Positions 17,188 through 27,523 are shown, counted from the stretch's first letter. The stretch is DNA of 64,000 nucleotides from Actinocatenispora rupis (GCF_016861975.1 NZ_BOMB01000007.1:62001-126000), one strand, 5' to 3'. A program made the numbers and translations. Notes: generated from the letters alone by a model not told the origin.

Positions 17188-18675
17188 GTGCCGGTGGTCG
17201 AACTGGCGGTGTCGGAGTCCCCGGCGCCCCCGCGTGCGCTGCCGGCGCGGGCGGCCCGGCCCCGTCGCTGCGGCTGGGAGAACCGGTACCTGCGGGTGGT
17301 GCTCGCGGCCGACGTGCTCGTGGCGCTCGCGGTCGGCGCGGTCGCGTTCGGAGTGCGGTTCGGCGTGGTCACCACGTACAACCAGGGGTATCTCGCGTTG
17401 GCGGCGCTGCTGCCGGCGGTGTGGGCGCTGGTGTTGGGCTTCGCGCAGGCGTACGACAAGCGGCATCTGTTCGTGGGGACGGCGGAGTACCAGCGGGTGC
17501 TGCGGGCGGGGGTGACGCTGGCCGCGGGGTTGACGTTCGTGTCGTACGCGGCGGACATCCGGCTGGCCCGCGGGTACGTGGTGATCGTGTTGCCGTTGAC
17601 GGTGCTGGCGACGGTGGTGGTGCGGTTCGCGCTGCGGAAGCGGCTGCACCGGGCGCGTTCGCGCGGGCGGCACCTGCGCCGGGTGGTCGTGATGGGGCAC
17701 CGGCGGGCGGTCGCGGACCTGTGCCGGCAGCTGCGCCGCGAGCGGTACCACGGGCTGGAGGTGGTGGGCGCGTGCGTGCCGGAGCGGCGGCCGCGGCCGA
17801 CCCTGGGGCCGGTGCCGGACCTGGGCGTCCCGGTGTACGGCACGTTCGCGGACGCGCCCGAGGCGGTGACGGTGGCCGGCGCGGACACCGTCGTCGTACT
17901 GTCCTGCCCGGAGCTGGACGGGGTGGCGCTGCGCCGACTCGGCTGGCAGCTCGAACGGGACGACGTGGACCTGATCGTGGCGAGCGCGCTGATCGACGTG
18001 GCGGGCGGGCGTACCACGATCCGGCCGGTGGACGGGCTGCCGATGCTGCACGTCGAGCACGCCCGGCTGCGCGGGTCGCGGCGGGTGGCGAAGGAGATCG
18101 TGGACCGGTGCGGCGCGGCGCTGCTGCTGGTGGGACTGGCGCCGCTGCTGGCGGCGGTGGCGCTGCTGATCCGCGCCGACTCGCCAGGCCCGGCACTGTT
18201 CCGGCAGCCGCGGGTGGGTCGGGGCGGCGCGCTGTTCGACATCGTCAAGTTCCGCACCATGTACACCGACGCGGAGGCGCGGCTGGCGGAGCTGCGCGGT
18301 GCGAACGAGGGCGCCGGCGTGCTGTTCAAGATGCGGGACGACCCGCGGGTCACGCGCGTCGGCCGGTACCTGCGGCGCTTCTCCCTGGACGAGCTGCCCC
18401 AGCTAGTGAACGTCCTTGCCGGGCAGATGTCGCTGGTGGGACCGCGCCCACCGCTGCCGGCCGAGGTCGCCGAGTACCCGGAGGACATGCTGCGCCGGCT
18501 GGTGGTGAAGCCGGGCCTGACCGGGCTGTGGCAGGTGTCCGGCCGGTCGGACCTGCCGTGGGAGGAGGCCATCCGGCTGGACCTCCGGTACGTCGAGAAC
18601 TGGTCCCTGTCGTTGGACCTGGTGATCCTGCTGCGTACCGTTACGGCCGTGGTACGAACATCCGGGGCGTACTGA
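17188..18675 (+). CDS. Polyprenyl glycosylphosphotransferase (initiating sugar transferase)
   Basis: Membrane sugar-1-phosphate transferase of the WbaP/WcaJ/CpsE type. It would start repeat-unit synthesis by loading a sugar phosphate onto undecaprenyl phosphate. Residues 30-150 hold about four membrane helices, followed by a CoA-binding-like Rossmann region (about 150-300). The C-terminal catalytic domain has VKFRTMY, LRRFSLDELPQL, MSLVGPRPPLP, VKPGLTGLWQVSGR and the final LDLRYVENWSL. 495 residues is typical. A GGGGGAGG precedes the GTG. The next gene, cysQ, begins within about 10 bases, tying sugar loading to PAP removal. Confidence 0.93.
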   Translation: MPVVELAVSESPAPPRALPARAARPRRCGWENRYLRVVLAADVLVALAVGAVAFGVRFGVVTTYNQGYLALAALLPAVWALVLGFAQAYDKRHLFVGTAEYQRVLRAGVTLAAGLTFVSYAADIRLARGYVVIVLPLTVLATVVVRFALRKRLHRARSRGRHLRRVVVMGHRRAVADLCRQLRRERYHGLEVVGACVPERRPRPTLGPVPDLGVPVYGTFADAPEAVTVAGADTVVVLSCPELDGVALRRLGWQLERDDVDLIVASALIDVAGGRTTIRPVDGLPMLHVEHARLRGSRRVAKEIVDRCGAALLLVGLAPLLAAVALLIRADSPGPALFRQPRVGRGGALFDIVKFRTMYTDAEARLAELRGANEGAGVLFKMRDDPRVTRVGRYLRRFSLDELPQLVNVLAGQMSLVGPRPPLPAEVAEYPEDMLRRLVVKPGLTGLWQVSGRSDLPWEEAIRLDLRYVENWSLSLDLVILLRTVTAVVRTSGAY

Positions 18676-18685
18676 GGGAGTGGCC

Positions 18686-19540
18686 GTGGTGAGGGAGCTG
18701 ACGGCAGTGACCGGGTCCGGACTGGTGGCGCCGGCCGGCGACGCGGCGTTCGCGCGCTGGCTGGCCGGCCGGGCCGGCACCGGGCTGTGCGAGCTGCGCG
18801 AGGAGCTGGGTTTCGGCGACGCGGCGGCGCTGCGGGCGGCCGGTGACCGGCGTTCGCACGAGCTGCTGACCTCCGAGCTGGCCCGCTGGCGGCCCGGCGA
18901 TGCGGTGCTGTCGGAGGAGGACGAGCAGCACGACCACGCGCGGCTGTCCGCGGAGCGGGTCTGGATCGTCGACCCGCTGGACGGTACGCGGGAGTTCGCC
19001 GAGGCGGGCCGCGCCGACTGGGCGGTGCACGTGGCGCTGTGGCAGCGGAGTTCGGGCGGCGGCGGTACGCCGGTCGGGGCGGGGCGGCTGGTGGCCGGCG
19101 CGGTGGCGCTGCCCGCGCAGGCCGGCGGCACCGTACTGGGCACGGACGCGCCGCCGGCGTACCCGCCGATGCACGGTGGGCCGATCCGCCTGGCGGCGAG
19201 CCGGACCAGGCCGCCGGGGTTCCTGGCCGACCTGTGCGAGCGGGTCGACGGGGAGGTCGTACCGATGGGCTCGGCCGGCGCGAAGATGGCCGCCGTCGTC
19301 CAGGGCACCGTCGACGCGTACGTGCACGCGGGCGGCCAGTACGAGTGGGACTCGGCGGCCCCGGTGGCGGTGGCGCTGGCGGCCGGGCTGCACGCCTCGC
19401 GGGTGGACGGCTCGCCGCTGGCGTACAACCGGCCGGATCCGTGGCTGCCGGACGTGCTGGTGTGCCGCCGGGACCTGGCGCCGCGGCTGCTGGAGGTTCT
19501 GCGTGAGCTGGGAGTCGGCCGGGAGAACGATGCGATGTGA
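18686..19540 (+). CDS. cysQ: 3'(2'),5'-bisphosphate nucleotidase, CysQ type
   Basis: Inositol-monophosphatase-fold enzyme that dephosphorylates PAP (or PAPS). PAP is the by-product of sulfotransferases and inhibits them. Metal-site motifs are VLSEEDEQ and WIVDPLDGTREF. The second motif reads GQYEWDSAAPVAVALAAG, the canonical W-D-AA signature. The GTG at 18686 is five bases from a GAGGGAG site; a GTG at 18680 overlaps that site and is less likely. It sits between the initiating transferase and cysDN, and two sulfotransferases lie nearby, which supports a PAP-recycling role over inositol phosphate use. Confidence 0.87.
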   Translation: MVRELTAVTGSGLVAPAGDAAFARWLAGRAGTGLCELREELGFGDAAALRAAGDRRSHELLTSELARWRPGDAVLSEEDEQHDHARLSAERVWIVDPLDGTREFAEAGRADWAVHVALWQRSSGGGGTPVGAGRLVAGAVALPAQAGGTVLGTDAPPAYPPMHGGPIRLAASRTRPPGFLADLCERVDGEVVPMGSAGAKMAAVVQGTVDAYVHAGGQYEWDSAAPVAVALAAGLHASRVDGSPLAYNRPDPWLPDVLVCRRDLAPRLLEVLRELGVGRENDAM

Positions 19541-19624
19541 CGCACACCGTGGACGCACCCGGCCGCGTCCGGCAGCATGACACGCAATCCCACGGGCCCG
19601 CATTGCCCAGTGATCCCATCTGCA

Positions 19625-19647
19625 TGATCGACAATGCCGTCTGATCA
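19625..19647. promoter_or_regulatory. Possible operator upstream of cysDN
   Basis: TGATC and GATCA form an inverted repeat with a 13-base spacer in the AT-richer 140-bp gap before cysD. A second pairing, GCATTG/CAATGC, overlaps it. The factor is unknown. Confidence 0.3.
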
Positions 19648-19680
19648 ATTTCGCCCGAACGTTCCGACGGGAGCGGACGC

Positions 19681-20592
19681 ATGAGCCCGACCTGCGACTA
19701 CCGGTTCAGCCAGCTCGACGCGCTGGAGGCCGAGAGCATCTTCGTGTTCCGTGAGGTGGCGGCGGAGTTCGAGCGACCGTGTCTGCTCTTCTCGGGCGGC
19801 AAGGACTCGATCGTCATGCTGCGGCTGGCGGAGAAGGCGTTCCATCCGGCGCCGATCCCGTTCCCGGTCATGCACGTCGACACCGGACACAACTTCCCCG
19901 AGGTACTCGCGTTCCGGGACCGGCGGGTGGCCGAGCTGGGCGTACAGCTGGTCGTGGCGAGCGTGCCGGAGGCGCTGGAGACCGGCCTCGTGGTCGAGCC
20001 GGCGAGCGGGGTGCGCAACCGGATCCAGACCCCGGTACTGCTGGACGCGGTCGAGAAGTACCGGTTCGACGCGCTGTTCGGCGGGGCCCGGCGGGACGAG
20101 GAGAAGGCGCGGGCGAAGGAGCGGATGTTCAGCTTCCGCGACGAGTTCGGCCAGTGGGATCCGAAGAACCAGCGGCCCGAGCTGTGGTCGCTGTACAACG
20201 CGAAGGTCCATCCGGGCGAGTCGATCCGGGTCTTCCCGCTGTCGAACTGGACCGAGCTGGACATCTGGCACTACATCGCCCGGGAGGGCATCGCCCTGCC
20301 CGACGTGTACTACGCGCACGACCGCGACGTCGTCGAGCGTGACGGCATGCTGTACGCGGTGAACGAGTTCATCAGCGCCGCCGACGGCGAGCAGGTCCGC
20401 ACCGAGCGCGTGCGGTACCGGACGGTCGGGGACGCGACGTGCACCGCGGCGGTCCGGTCGGACGCGGACACGGTGGCGAAGGTGATCGACGAGGTGGCCG
20501 CCACGCGGATCACCGAGCGCGGCGCGACCCGGGGCGACGACCGGGTCAGCGAGGCCGCCATGGAGGACCGCAAGCGGGAGGGGTACTTCTGA
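19681..20592 (+). CDS. cysD: Sulfate adenylyltransferase subunit 2
   Basis: Catalytic subunit of ATP sulfurylase; with CysN it makes adenosine 5'-phosphosulfate from sulfate and ATP. The PP-loop SGGKDSIVMLRL is near residue 38. MHVDTGHNFPEV, GARRDEEKARAKERMFSFRD and PLSNWTELDIWHYI are strongly conserved. 303 residues is normal. ATG start; the stop overlaps the cysN start (TGATG), so the subunits are coupled. No reductase genes follow, unlike an assimilation operon. Confidence 0.97.
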   Translation: MSPTCDYRFSQLDALEAESIFVFREVAAEFERPCLLFSGGKDSIVMLRLAEKAFHPAPIPFPVMHVDTGHNFPEVLAFRDRRVAELGVQLVVASVPEALETGLVVEPASGVRNRIQTPVLLDAVEKYRFDALFGGARRDEEKARAKERMFSFRDEFGQWDPKNQRPELWSLYNAKVHPGESIRVFPLSNWTELDIWHYIAREGIALPDVYYAHDRDVVERDGMLYAVNEFISAADGEQVRTERVRYRTVGDATCTAAVRSDADTVAKVIDEVAATRITERGATRGDDRVSEAAMEDRKREGYF

Positions 20593-21896
20593 TGAGCACG
20601 GACCTGGCCACGGATCCGGTGGGCGCGGCGCCGACCGACGCCGTGGACCTGTTGCGGTTCGCCACCGCGGGCAGCGTCGACGACGGCAAGTCCACCCTCA
20701 TCGGCCGCCTGCTGTACGACTCGAAGTCGATCTTCGAGGACCAGCTCGCGGCGGTGGAGAGCACGTCCGCGGCGCGCGGCGACGAGTACACGGATCTGGC
20801 TCTGTTGACGGACGGGCTGCGGGCCGAGCGGGAGCAGGGCATCACGATCGACGTGGCGTACCGCTACTTCGCGACGCCGAAGCGGAAGTTCATCATCGCC
20901 GACACCCCGGGCCACATCCAGTACACGCGGAACATGGTGACGGGGGCGTCCACGGCCGACCTGGCGCTGATCCTGGTCGACGCGCGCAAGGGGCTGGTCG
21001 AGCAGTCGCGGCGACACGCGTTCCTGTGCTCGCTGCTGCGGGTGCCGCACCTGGTGCTGTGCGTCAACAAGATGGACCTGGTGGACTACTCGCAGGAGGT
21101 CTTCGAGCGGATCCACGCGGAGTTCACCGCGTTCGCCACGAAGCTGGAGATCGCCGACCTGACCGTCATCCCGATCTCCGCGCTGCGCGGCGACAACGTG
21201 GTCTCCCGTTCGGCCACCATGCCCTGGTACGAGGGGCCGTCGCTGCTGCACCACCTGGAGAACGTGCACATCGCCTCCGACCGCAACCTGGTCGACGCGC
21301 GTTTCCCGGTGCAGTACGTGATCCGGCCGCACTCGTCGAGCAACCACGACTACCGGGGGTACGCCGGGCAGATCGCGTCCGGGGTGTTCAAGCCGGGCGA
21401 CGAGGTGATGGTGCTGCCGTCCGGCTTCACCACGCGGATCGCGGGCATCGACACCGCGGACGGGCCGCTGGCGGAGGCGTTCGCGCCGATGTCGGTGACG
21501 ATCCGGCTGGCCGACGAACTCGACGTGTCGCGCGGTGACCTGATCTGCCGGCCGCACAACGCGCCGACGCAGGCGCAGGACATCGACGCGATGGTGTGCT
21601 GGATGGACGAGCAGCGGCCGCTGCGCCCGCGCGGGAAGTACGCGATCAAGCACACGACGCACTCGGCCCGCGCCATGGTCCGCGACCTGCAGTACCGGCT
21701 GGACGTGAACTCGCTGCACCGGGACGAGGCGGCGGATTCGTTGGCGCTCAACGAGATCGGCCGGGTACGCCTGCGCACGACGCGGCCGCTGCTGGCCGAC
21801 GAGTACCGGCGGAACCGGACGACCGGCGGGTTCATCCTCATCGACGAGCAGACCAACCGTACGGTGGCCGCCGGCATGATCGTCTCGGCCGACTGA
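20592..21896 (+). CDS. cysN: Sulfate adenylyltransferase subunit 1 (GTPase)
   Basis: EF-Tu-like GTPase subunit that drives APS formation by CysD. G1 is AGSVDDGKSTLIGRL, G3 is ADTPGHIQYTRNM and G4 is CVNKMDLVD, followed by EF-Tu-type beta-barrel domains. The ATG at 20592 shares its A with the cysD stop. The protein has 434 residues and ends after the barrels, so it lacks the C-terminal APS kinase found in CysNC fusions. An APS kinase domain is instead at 41762-43276. Confidence 0.96.
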   Translation: MSTDLATDPVGAAPTDAVDLLRFATAGSVDDGKSTLIGRLLYDSKSIFEDQLAAVESTSAARGDEYTDLALLTDGLRAEREQGITIDVAYRYFATPKRKFIIADTPGHIQYTRNMVTGASTADLALILVDARKGLVEQSRRHAFLCSLLRVPHLVLCVNKMDLVDYSQEVFERIHAEFTAFATKLEIADLTVIPISALRGDNVVSRSATMPWYEGPSLLHHLENVHIASDRNLVDARFPVQYVIRPHSSSNHDYRGYAGQIASGVFKPGDEVMVLPSGFTTRIAGIDTADGPLAEAFAPMSVTIRLADELDVSRGDLICRPHNAPTQAQDIDAMVCWMDEQRPLRPRGKYAIKHTTHSARAMVRDLQYRLDVNSLHRDEAADSLALNEIGRVRLRTTRPLLADEYRRNRTTGGFILIDEQTNRTVAAGMIVSAD

Positions 21897-21923
21897 GCCG
21901 GCACCGGCGTACGGGAACTGCGG

Positions 21924-21948
21924 GGAGGCGGGACTGGTGCCCGCCTCC
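21924..21948. terminator. Hairpin terminator between cysN and the convergent vWA gene
   Basis: GGAGGCGGG and CCCGCCTCC form a 9-bp stem with a 7-nt loop followed by TT, 28 bases after the cysN stop. Confidence 0.75.
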
Positions 21949-22002
21949 TTCCGCGTCCGCGGGGTGGCTTTCGCACCGCCGGCTTTCGGGTTCCCGGGCC
22001 GG

Positions 22003-24909
22003 TCAGTCGCCGACCCGGTGCGCGGCGAGGAAGATCTTGGCGATGGCCGCGGCGAGATCGCCGGGGCGTACCGAGTTGAGGGCCTGGCCGCCGGTGGCCT
22101 TCTCCATCGCGGTCAGGCTGCCCATGTCGGCCGAGGCGCCGTAGCCCACCGCGTACACGGGGACGGGGCGGCGGCGGTCGGACTGGGCGGCCAGGCGGCG
22201 CAGGAACGTCGCGCGGCGCATCGCGTACGGCGAGTCCTCGTCCTTGCCGTCCGAGATCACCACCACCATGGTGTACGCGTCCGGCCGGTACCGCTTGGCC
22301 ATGTCGGCGCGGCCGCGCAGAACCGACTCGTACAGCGGGGTGCCGCTGCGGCGGGGGACCGCGAACCGCGACACCGCGGCCGTCAGTACCGAGCGGCGGG
22401 TGGCGTGGCCGACCCGGCCGTCGATCGGCCCGTACGGCACGATCGTGGTGTCCGGGTGTCCCGGCCGCGCCGTGTTGAACACGCGCAGCTCCAGGCTCGT
22501 CTCGCCGCCGAACAGCGCGCTCGCCCGCGCCCCGGCCAGGCGTACCAGTTCGGCCTTGGTACGGGCGCGGCCGTCGCCGCCCGTCACCCGCTCGTTCATC
22601 GACGCCGAGCCGTCCACCAGGATCAACACCTGGAACGGCAGCAGCCGGTACTGCGCCCAACTCGCCACCGCCGTACCGCCGTCGCGGGTGTCCGGCACCG
22701 CCGCTGCCGGGTACGTGCGGTCCAGGCCCGGCGCGGCCGGCACGATGCCCGCCGTGTCCGCGTCCCGGCTCGCCCCGCGCAGCCCGTGCGCGGCCAGCGC
22801 ACGCACCACGTCGTCGGCCGCGAACCGTTTCGCCAGCGAGTCCGCGAACGCCCGGCCGCCCGCGCCCAGCCGGCTCGACACCGCCAGCGGATAGTCCGCC
22901 TCGACCTCCGCGTCCGCCGGGTACAGCGCACGGACCGGCACCGTCGGGTGCGCCCGCTGGTACGCCCAGACCTGTTGTTCCGTCGCCGTGAACGCGCCCA
23001 CCGACGTCGGGTCCGACGCCGTACGCACCGATCCCAGCAACGCCAACGGGTCGGCGTCCGCGCTCGCCAACCGGCTGCGGAACGTCAAGACCCGCATCGT
23101 CGCGATGCCCGGATCCGGCTCCGCGCCGCCCATCGCGATCCGCACCGCGTTCACCGACAGCATCCCGACCGTGCTGCCCATCGCGTCCGCCATGCTGAAC
23201 CGCGGCGCGTTCGGCCGCGTCAACCGGTCCGCGAAGTCCAACCACCGGGTACGGTCGCCGAACCGGTCCGCCAGCCTCGTCGGCGCCGCGATCACCACCG
23301 GCGTACGTGCCAGCGACGGGCCCGTCGACGCGAACGCCGTCGAACCCGACGCCCGCGCCAACACCAGCCACGCCGTCGAATCCGGCACCCAGACGTCCAC
23401 ATCGGACGGTGCCGACCGACCCGACATCCGTTGGTACTGAGCCGGAGCGGGCACTGCCGACACGTGCACCGCCGTACACCCGGCGCGCACACCGGGCAGC
23501 GCCGCCGCCGTCGACCGCAGTACCGGAGCGATGTCCGGCGCCGCCGCGATGCGCACCGACGCCGGCGCGCCCGCGGCACACCCCGGCCCACCGAACTCCC
23601 GGCCCAGCAACACCGTTCCCGCACCCGCCAACGCCAACACGACGAGTACCGCGACCGCCAGCCGCCACCGGCCACGGCGCCGCCGGTGCGGGTACCCGGG
23701 TGGGGGCACCGCGACCTCCCGCCCGGGGCGCGCTGCTGTGGCCGGCGGTACGGACGTGACGGGTGGGGCGCTGGTCGTCGGGGCCGGGCGCGCGTGTTCC
23801 GGGTGGGCCGCTTCTGCTTGTGGCGCAACGGAACCGGGCGATCCAGTCGGCAGGCTACGGTGCCCCGACGGCGTCCACGCCTCCCACAGCGGCGATCCGG
23901 CCGGTCGTACGCCAGCGGCCTGCTGCGGGGGTGCGGTGTCGGCTGCTGCCGGCGCGTCCCGGGGTGCCTCGGTCGGCGGGCCGGACGGAGTTCCCTGCGA
24001 CGCCGGGGATCTGTCGTCCTCCGTGTCTGGATTCGCCTGTGGTGCCGCGGTTCCCTCGGGTGATGCGACCGGGTTCGCTTGTGGTACTGGGGTTCCGGAG
24101 GTCGCTGCGGCGGAGACTGCCCGCGGCGTCGCTACTCCGGTGCCAGGAGCTGCCTGTGACGACGCGTTGCCGTGCGGCGCAGTGGTTGCGGTTGCCTGCG
24201 GGGTTCTGGCGCCTGCTGCACCTGGGGTTGCTCGTGTGGTCGGGGTACTGGTGCCCGGAGCGGCGGGTGTTGCCTGTGGCGATCGGGTTTCGTGGTTCGC
24301 GGCGGTGCGGTTCGTTTGTGGCGCTGCGGATGTGGGCGTTGGTACGGCGGGGTCTGGTGCGGTCGTGCGGGAAGGGCTGACGGCGGCGGGTGACTGGGAT
24401 GCGCTTCGTACCCGAGGGGCCGGGGTGGCGCGGGACTCCGGTGCGGCGGCCGGTGCCGCGGTCGGATCGGGTACCGGGGGAGCGAAGGGGGACGGTGTCG
24501 CCTCGGCGCCGGGCGCGGTTGTGGCCGGGGACGTGGTGGTGGGCGAGGTGGTCGTGGGCTCTGGCCGTGGCGCGGCGGGCGGTTCCGCGGTCGGCGAGGC
24601 GTCGCGCCGTGCGTCGGTGGGCGCCGGTGGCTCGGACTCGGCGGGCGCGGCATCGGCGCGGCGCGGCGCGGGTCGGGCGGGGACGAACGTCGAGGACGTG
24701 TCGGCGAGGCTGCCGGCCAGTCGTTGCCGGATCGACATCGTGGCGGGCGGCGCCCACGGGCCCGCGTCGTCCGGCGTACGCGGCGCGGCCGGCGCGGCCG
24801 TACCGGTCAGGTCGGGCAACAGCCCAGGTGGTACGGGGTGATCGTCCCGCTCGTCGGTCACGATGCGACACCAACCATCGTGCCCTGCCTCCCCGTCCCG
24901 CATGAACAT
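22003..24909 (-). CDS. Membrane-anchored protein with solute-binding-like and von Willebrand factor A domains
   Basis: A large protein of up to 968 residues. Residues 1 to about 400 are low complexity, rich in Pro, Ala and Thr, and probably disordered. A basic stretch and one membrane helix follow (about 412-432). Next comes a region that looks like an extracellular solute-binding domain (about 440-750). A C-terminal vWA domain begins near 760 with the metal-binding DGSASMNE and continues with [10 protein letters not shown]. The disordered part is probably cytoplasmic and the rest outside. The start is unclear: ATG at 24909 or 24903, or GTG at 24861, none with a good ribosome binding site. 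Function unknown; adhesion or envelope sensing are guesses. Confidence 0.75.
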   Translation of the reverse strand: MFMRDGEAGHDGWCRIVTDERDDHPVPPGLLPDLTGTAAPAAPRTPDDAGPWAPPATMSIRQRLAGSLADTSSTFVPARPAPRRADAAPAESEPPAPTDARRDASPTAEPPAAPRPEPTTTSPTTTSPATTAPGAEATPSPFAPPVPDPTAAPAAAPESRATPAPRVRSASQSPAAVSPSRTTAPDPAVPTPTSAAPQTNRTAANHETRSPQATPAAPGTSTPTTRATPGAAGARTPQATATTAPHGNASSQAAPGTGVATPRAVSAAATSGTPVPQANPVASPEGTAAPQANPDTEDDRSPASQGTPSGPPTEAPRDAPAAADTAPPQQAAGVRPAGSPLWEAWTPSGHRSLPTGSPGSVAPQAEAAHPEHARPAPTTSAPPVTSVPPATAARPGREVAVPPPGYPHRRRRGRWRLAVAVLVVLALAGAGTVLLGREFGGPGCAAGAPASVRIAAAPDIAPVLRSTAAALPGVRAGCTAVHVSAVPAPAQYQRMSGRSAPSDVDVWVPDSTAWLVLARASGSTAFASTGPSLARTPVVIAAPTRLADRFGDRTRWLDFADRLTRPNAPRFSMADAMGSTVGMLSVNAVRIAMGGAEPDPGIATMRVLTFRSRLASADADPLALLGSVRTASDPTSVGAFTATEQQVWAYQRAHPTVPVRALYPADAEVEADYPLAVSSRLGAGGRAFADSLAKRFAADDVVRALAAHGLRGASRDADTAGIVPAAPGLDRTYPAAAVPDTRDGGTAVASWAQYRLLPFQVLILVDGSASMNERVTGGDGRARTKAELVRLAGARASALFGGETSLELRVFNTARPGHPDTTIVPYGPIDGRVGHATRRSVLTAAVSRFAVPRRSGTPLYESVLRGRADMAKRYRPDAYTMVVVISDGKDEDSPYAMRRATFLRRLAAQSDRRRPVPVYAVGYGASADMGSLTAMEKATGGQALNSVRPGDLAAAIAKIFLAAHRVGD

Positions 24910-25501
24910 TGACCGATATCAATATCATCATCGCCCCGGAAAAGCGACCCGCCACAGTGGACGGTCCACTCCCCGGGCCCGGCGATCTCCCCGATGCACC
25001 GGCACTCCGGCACGCCCGTGGACCCTGGCCTCGCTCGCCGCCGCAATCACCACATCCCGCTCGGTACGGTTCACCCCGCACCCGCGCCAGCCATCCGCGA
25101 GGGCCGTCCGCGCCATCCGCGGCGACCGATCGCCGCGGAGAACCACCCGCTCAATCCGGAACGCGCCGGGCGCAGGTGAACGACGACCGTCGCGCTGTCG
25201 TACCTGTCGGGCGGTGCAGGGGCGGCGGCGCACGGGACGCGAGCGTATCGACGGGTCGGCGTTGCGTGTGCTGGGCCGCGACTGCGCTGACGGGTCGGGG
25301 AGCGCGTATCGGGATGGGGTCGCGCCGACGGTCAGGTCGGGGAGTGCGCGTCGGGATGAGGCCGTACCGGCGGGTGGGTTGTGCGTGCGGGCCGCGACTG
25401 CGGCGGCGGGTGGATGGCGCCGGGCCGACGGGTCGGGTCCTGTCGGGCGTGCACCGTGCCGGCGGGGCACGGGGATGTGTTGGTGGGCAGGCGGTTCCGG
25501 G
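24910..25501. other. Intergenic region with degenerate repeats
   Basis: About 590 bases between two minus-strand genes. The left end is AT-rich, with GATAT/ATATC arms around 24914-24926 that may belong to the promoter of the vWA gene. From about 25230 to 25430 there are imperfect copies of a phrase like GGTCGGGGAGNGCGCGTCGGGATG followed by GCCG...CGG, and of GGGCCGCGACTGCG. I see no supportable gene. Confidence 0.5.
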
Positions 25502-26479
25502 TCAGATGCCGCGGCCGCGGCGGTGCAGGGTGCCGAGTACGGATTCGACGGAGACGAGGCGGGCGGCGGCGGCGAGGGCGATGGCGGCGCGGGGTTCGCC
25601 CGGGTTGCGGCGCAGCGACCGGCGTGCCCACCGCACGGCGGTACGGCGGTCGCCGGCGGCGGCGTGCCAGCAGGCGAGCTGGCCGTACACGCGGGCGGAG
25701 CCGGCGCGGCAGGCGGACAGTTCGGGGTGCCGGTCGAGCATCCAGGTCAGCGACGCGATCTTCGTCCGGTACTCGCGGGCGAAGAACGAGCCGCGCCCCC
25801 ACCGTACGTGCACGAGCGGTCGGTCGACGTGGGCGATGGGCCGGCGTCGGGCGGCGCGGAGGAGGAGGTCGTAGTCCTCGTTCTGGCTGCCGGGGGCGTC
25901 TTCGGCGACGAGCCCGATGCGGTCGTCGGCGAGCGCGGTACGGCGGACCAGGAACGTCGACGCGTGCAGCATCGCCATCCGGGACCGGGCGAGGTCGTCG
26001 AGGACGACGACGTCGGTGCCGGCGAGCCGCGGGTGCGTGACCCCGTCGTACGCGACCTCGATGGCGCAGGTGGCGAACTCGGCGCCGGGGTGCGCGGCGA
26101 GTGCGGCGACCTGCGCGGTGAGCTTGCCGGGCAGCCACGCGTCGTCGTCGTCGCAGAACGCGACCAGGTCGACCGGACCGTCCACTTCGGACAGTGCGCG
26201 GATGCCGGTGTTGCGGGCGCCGGCGAGTCCGGGCGTACGCGTGTTGGCCACGACGGTGACGTCGTCGGCGGCGAGCGTACGGTCGGGTTCGGCCCGGTCG
26301 TACACGACGACGATCCGGACGGTGCCGTCGTACTCCTGGCCGCGGACGGAGGCGATCGCGGCGCGGAGCAGTTCGGGCCGGTCGTGCGTGGGAATCACCA
26401 CCCCCACGCTCGGCGCCACGACACCCGCACCCGCGGATCCCGTGCCATCTGGCAGGTTCGACGTGTTGGTGCCGGTCAT
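25502..26479 (-). CDS. Glycosyltransferase family 2 protein
   Basis: Cytosolic GT-A glycosyltransferase of 325 residues using a nucleotide-sugar donor. The N-terminal strand VGVVIPTHDRPELLRAAIAS, then NTRTPGLAGARNTGI and the Asp-rich donor site VAFCDDDDAW are diagnostic; the acceptor-side ED is in SQNEDYDLLLRA. Residues 225-325 are helical and may bind the acceptor. The ATG at 26479 overlaps the stop of the upstream sulfotransferase (ATGA), so a sugar addition and a sulfation are coupled. Donor and acceptor cannot be read from sequence. Confidence 0.93.
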   Translation of the reverse strand: MTGTNTSNLPDGTGSAGAGVVAPSVGVVIPTHDRPELLRAAIASVRGQEYDGTVRIVVVYDRAEPDRTLAADDVTVVANTRTPGLAGARNTGIRALSEVDGPVDLVAFCDDDDAWLPGKLTAQVAALAAHPGAEFATCAIEVAYDGVTHPRLAGTDVVVLDDLARSRMAMLHASTFLVRRTALADDRIGLVAEDAPGSQNEDYDLLLRAARRRPIAHVDRPLVHVRWGRGSFFAREYRTKIASLTWMLDRHPELSACRAGSARVYGQLACWHAAAGDRRTAVRWARRSLRRNPGEPRAAIALAAAARLVSVESVLGTLHRRGRGI

Positions 26480-27411
26480 CGGGGGCCTCCGAGGGGATAG
26501 CCGTACGCGCCGAGCAGCGGTGCGGTGAGCGCGCCGACCAGCCGCCGTTGGGGCGCGGGAAGTTCGCGGCGCCACGCGTCGTCGCAGCGGAGTTCGACGT
26601 CGCCGGTGGCGAACCGCATGGGGTTGCCGGCGGCGGAGTGGCAGCGGCCGAGCCGGGCGGTGCCGGGGCCGAGGAAGCCGAGGGCGGCGGGATCCGGTGG
26701 CAGGTCGGCGAACCGGCGGATCTCGTCGACGGTACGTGCCGGCTCGGCGACGAACTCCTCGTACCGGAGGCGGTGCACAGGTGTGCCGATCCGTTCGAGC
26801 ACGCCGAAGGCGGCGTTGAGCGTGTTCCAGAGCAGCGCGGAGCGGGCCGGTGGGTACCGGGTCATCTCGGCGTGGCCGTCGGCCTCGGGGCGGACCTTCT
26901 GCTTGGTCCAGGAGTACGCGACGCCGCGCGAGTCGCGGACGACGTGGACGACGCGCAGGTCGACGTCGGGGCACCAGCGCAGGCAGAACGCGAGCGACGC
27001 GTGTTTCGACGAGTCGACGACGACGCGGGCGCCGGACACCTCGACGGCCGCCCGGTACACCTGCGCGTACGCCTGGGTGTACTCGCTGACGAGCCGGGCG
27101 CGGACGGCGCGCAGCCGGGGCGCGGCGAGTCCGGGGAGGTGGCGGGTGCGTTCGACGGCGGTACGCAGGCCGACCATGCGGCGGGCCAGGTCGGGTGTCC
27201 AGCCGCCGAACGCGGTGGCGCCGACGCGCTGCCAGAAGTCGCAGCGGGAGAACCGTTCGCCGCAGCCGCAGCGTTCGTCGTCGAGGACGTCCCGGTGCCA
27301 CAGGTGGACGACCTCGCCGAGTGGGCACACCCCGGGCAGTTCGCCCAGGATCCGTTCCAGCAGCGTGGTTCCGCTGCGTCCGAGTCCGCCCAGGAACAGC
27401 ACCCGTACCAC
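26476..27411 (-). CDS. Sulfotransferase family protein
   Basis: PAPS-dependent sulfotransferase of 311 residues. The 5'-phosphosulfate loop is FLGGLGRSGTTLLERIL at the N-terminus, and the 3'-phosphate site is VVHVVRDSRGVAYSW. Several Cys residues near residues 30-55 (CPLG, CGCGE, CDFW) are unusual and could bind metal or form a disulfide. GTG start with GGGGG upstream. It heads a two-gene unit with a GT2 and diverges from the WecG/TagA gene. It belongs to a different subfamily from the sulfotransferase at 33941. Confidence 0.9.
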   Translation of the reverse strand: MVRVLFLGGLGRSGTTLLERILGELPGVCPLGEVVHLWHRDVLDDERCGCGERFSRCDFWQRVGATAFGGWTPDLARRMVGLRTAVERTRHLPGLAAPRLRAVRARLVSEYTQAYAQVYRAAVEVSGARVVVDSSKHASLAFCLRWCPDVDLRVVHVVRDSRGVAYSWTKQKVRPEADGHAEMTRYPPARSALLWNTLNAAFGVLERIGTPVHRLRYEEFVAEPARTVDEIRRFADLPPDPAALGFLGPGTARLGRCHSAAGNPMRFATGDVELRCDDAWRRELPAPQRRLVGALTAPLLGAYGYPLGGPR

Positions 27412-27509
27412 CGGCTACCCCCTTGATCAAACCGCCCCCGGGTACAACGACGCGACACGCCACAGGCAACTGTACGTGTGCTTTCAACGACTCTCGGTCG
27501 ACGCTCGGC

Positions 27510-27515
27510 TAGGGT
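27510..27515 (+). promoter_or_regulatory. -10 element of a probable near-leaderless promoter
   Basis: TAGGGT (TANNNT) ends eight bases before the GTG at 27524. No clear ribosome binding site is present. Confidence 0.4.
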
Positions 27516-27523
27516 CTGCGATC

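Noticed and set aside
20592-21896. CysN as a CysNC fusion with APS kinase
   Set aside because: The frame stops after the EF-Tu-like barrels at 434 residues, with no second P-loop.
24928-25470. A 180-codon minus-strand frame between the vWA and GT2 genes
   Set aside because: Composition follows degenerate repeats; no start signal or recognisable domain.
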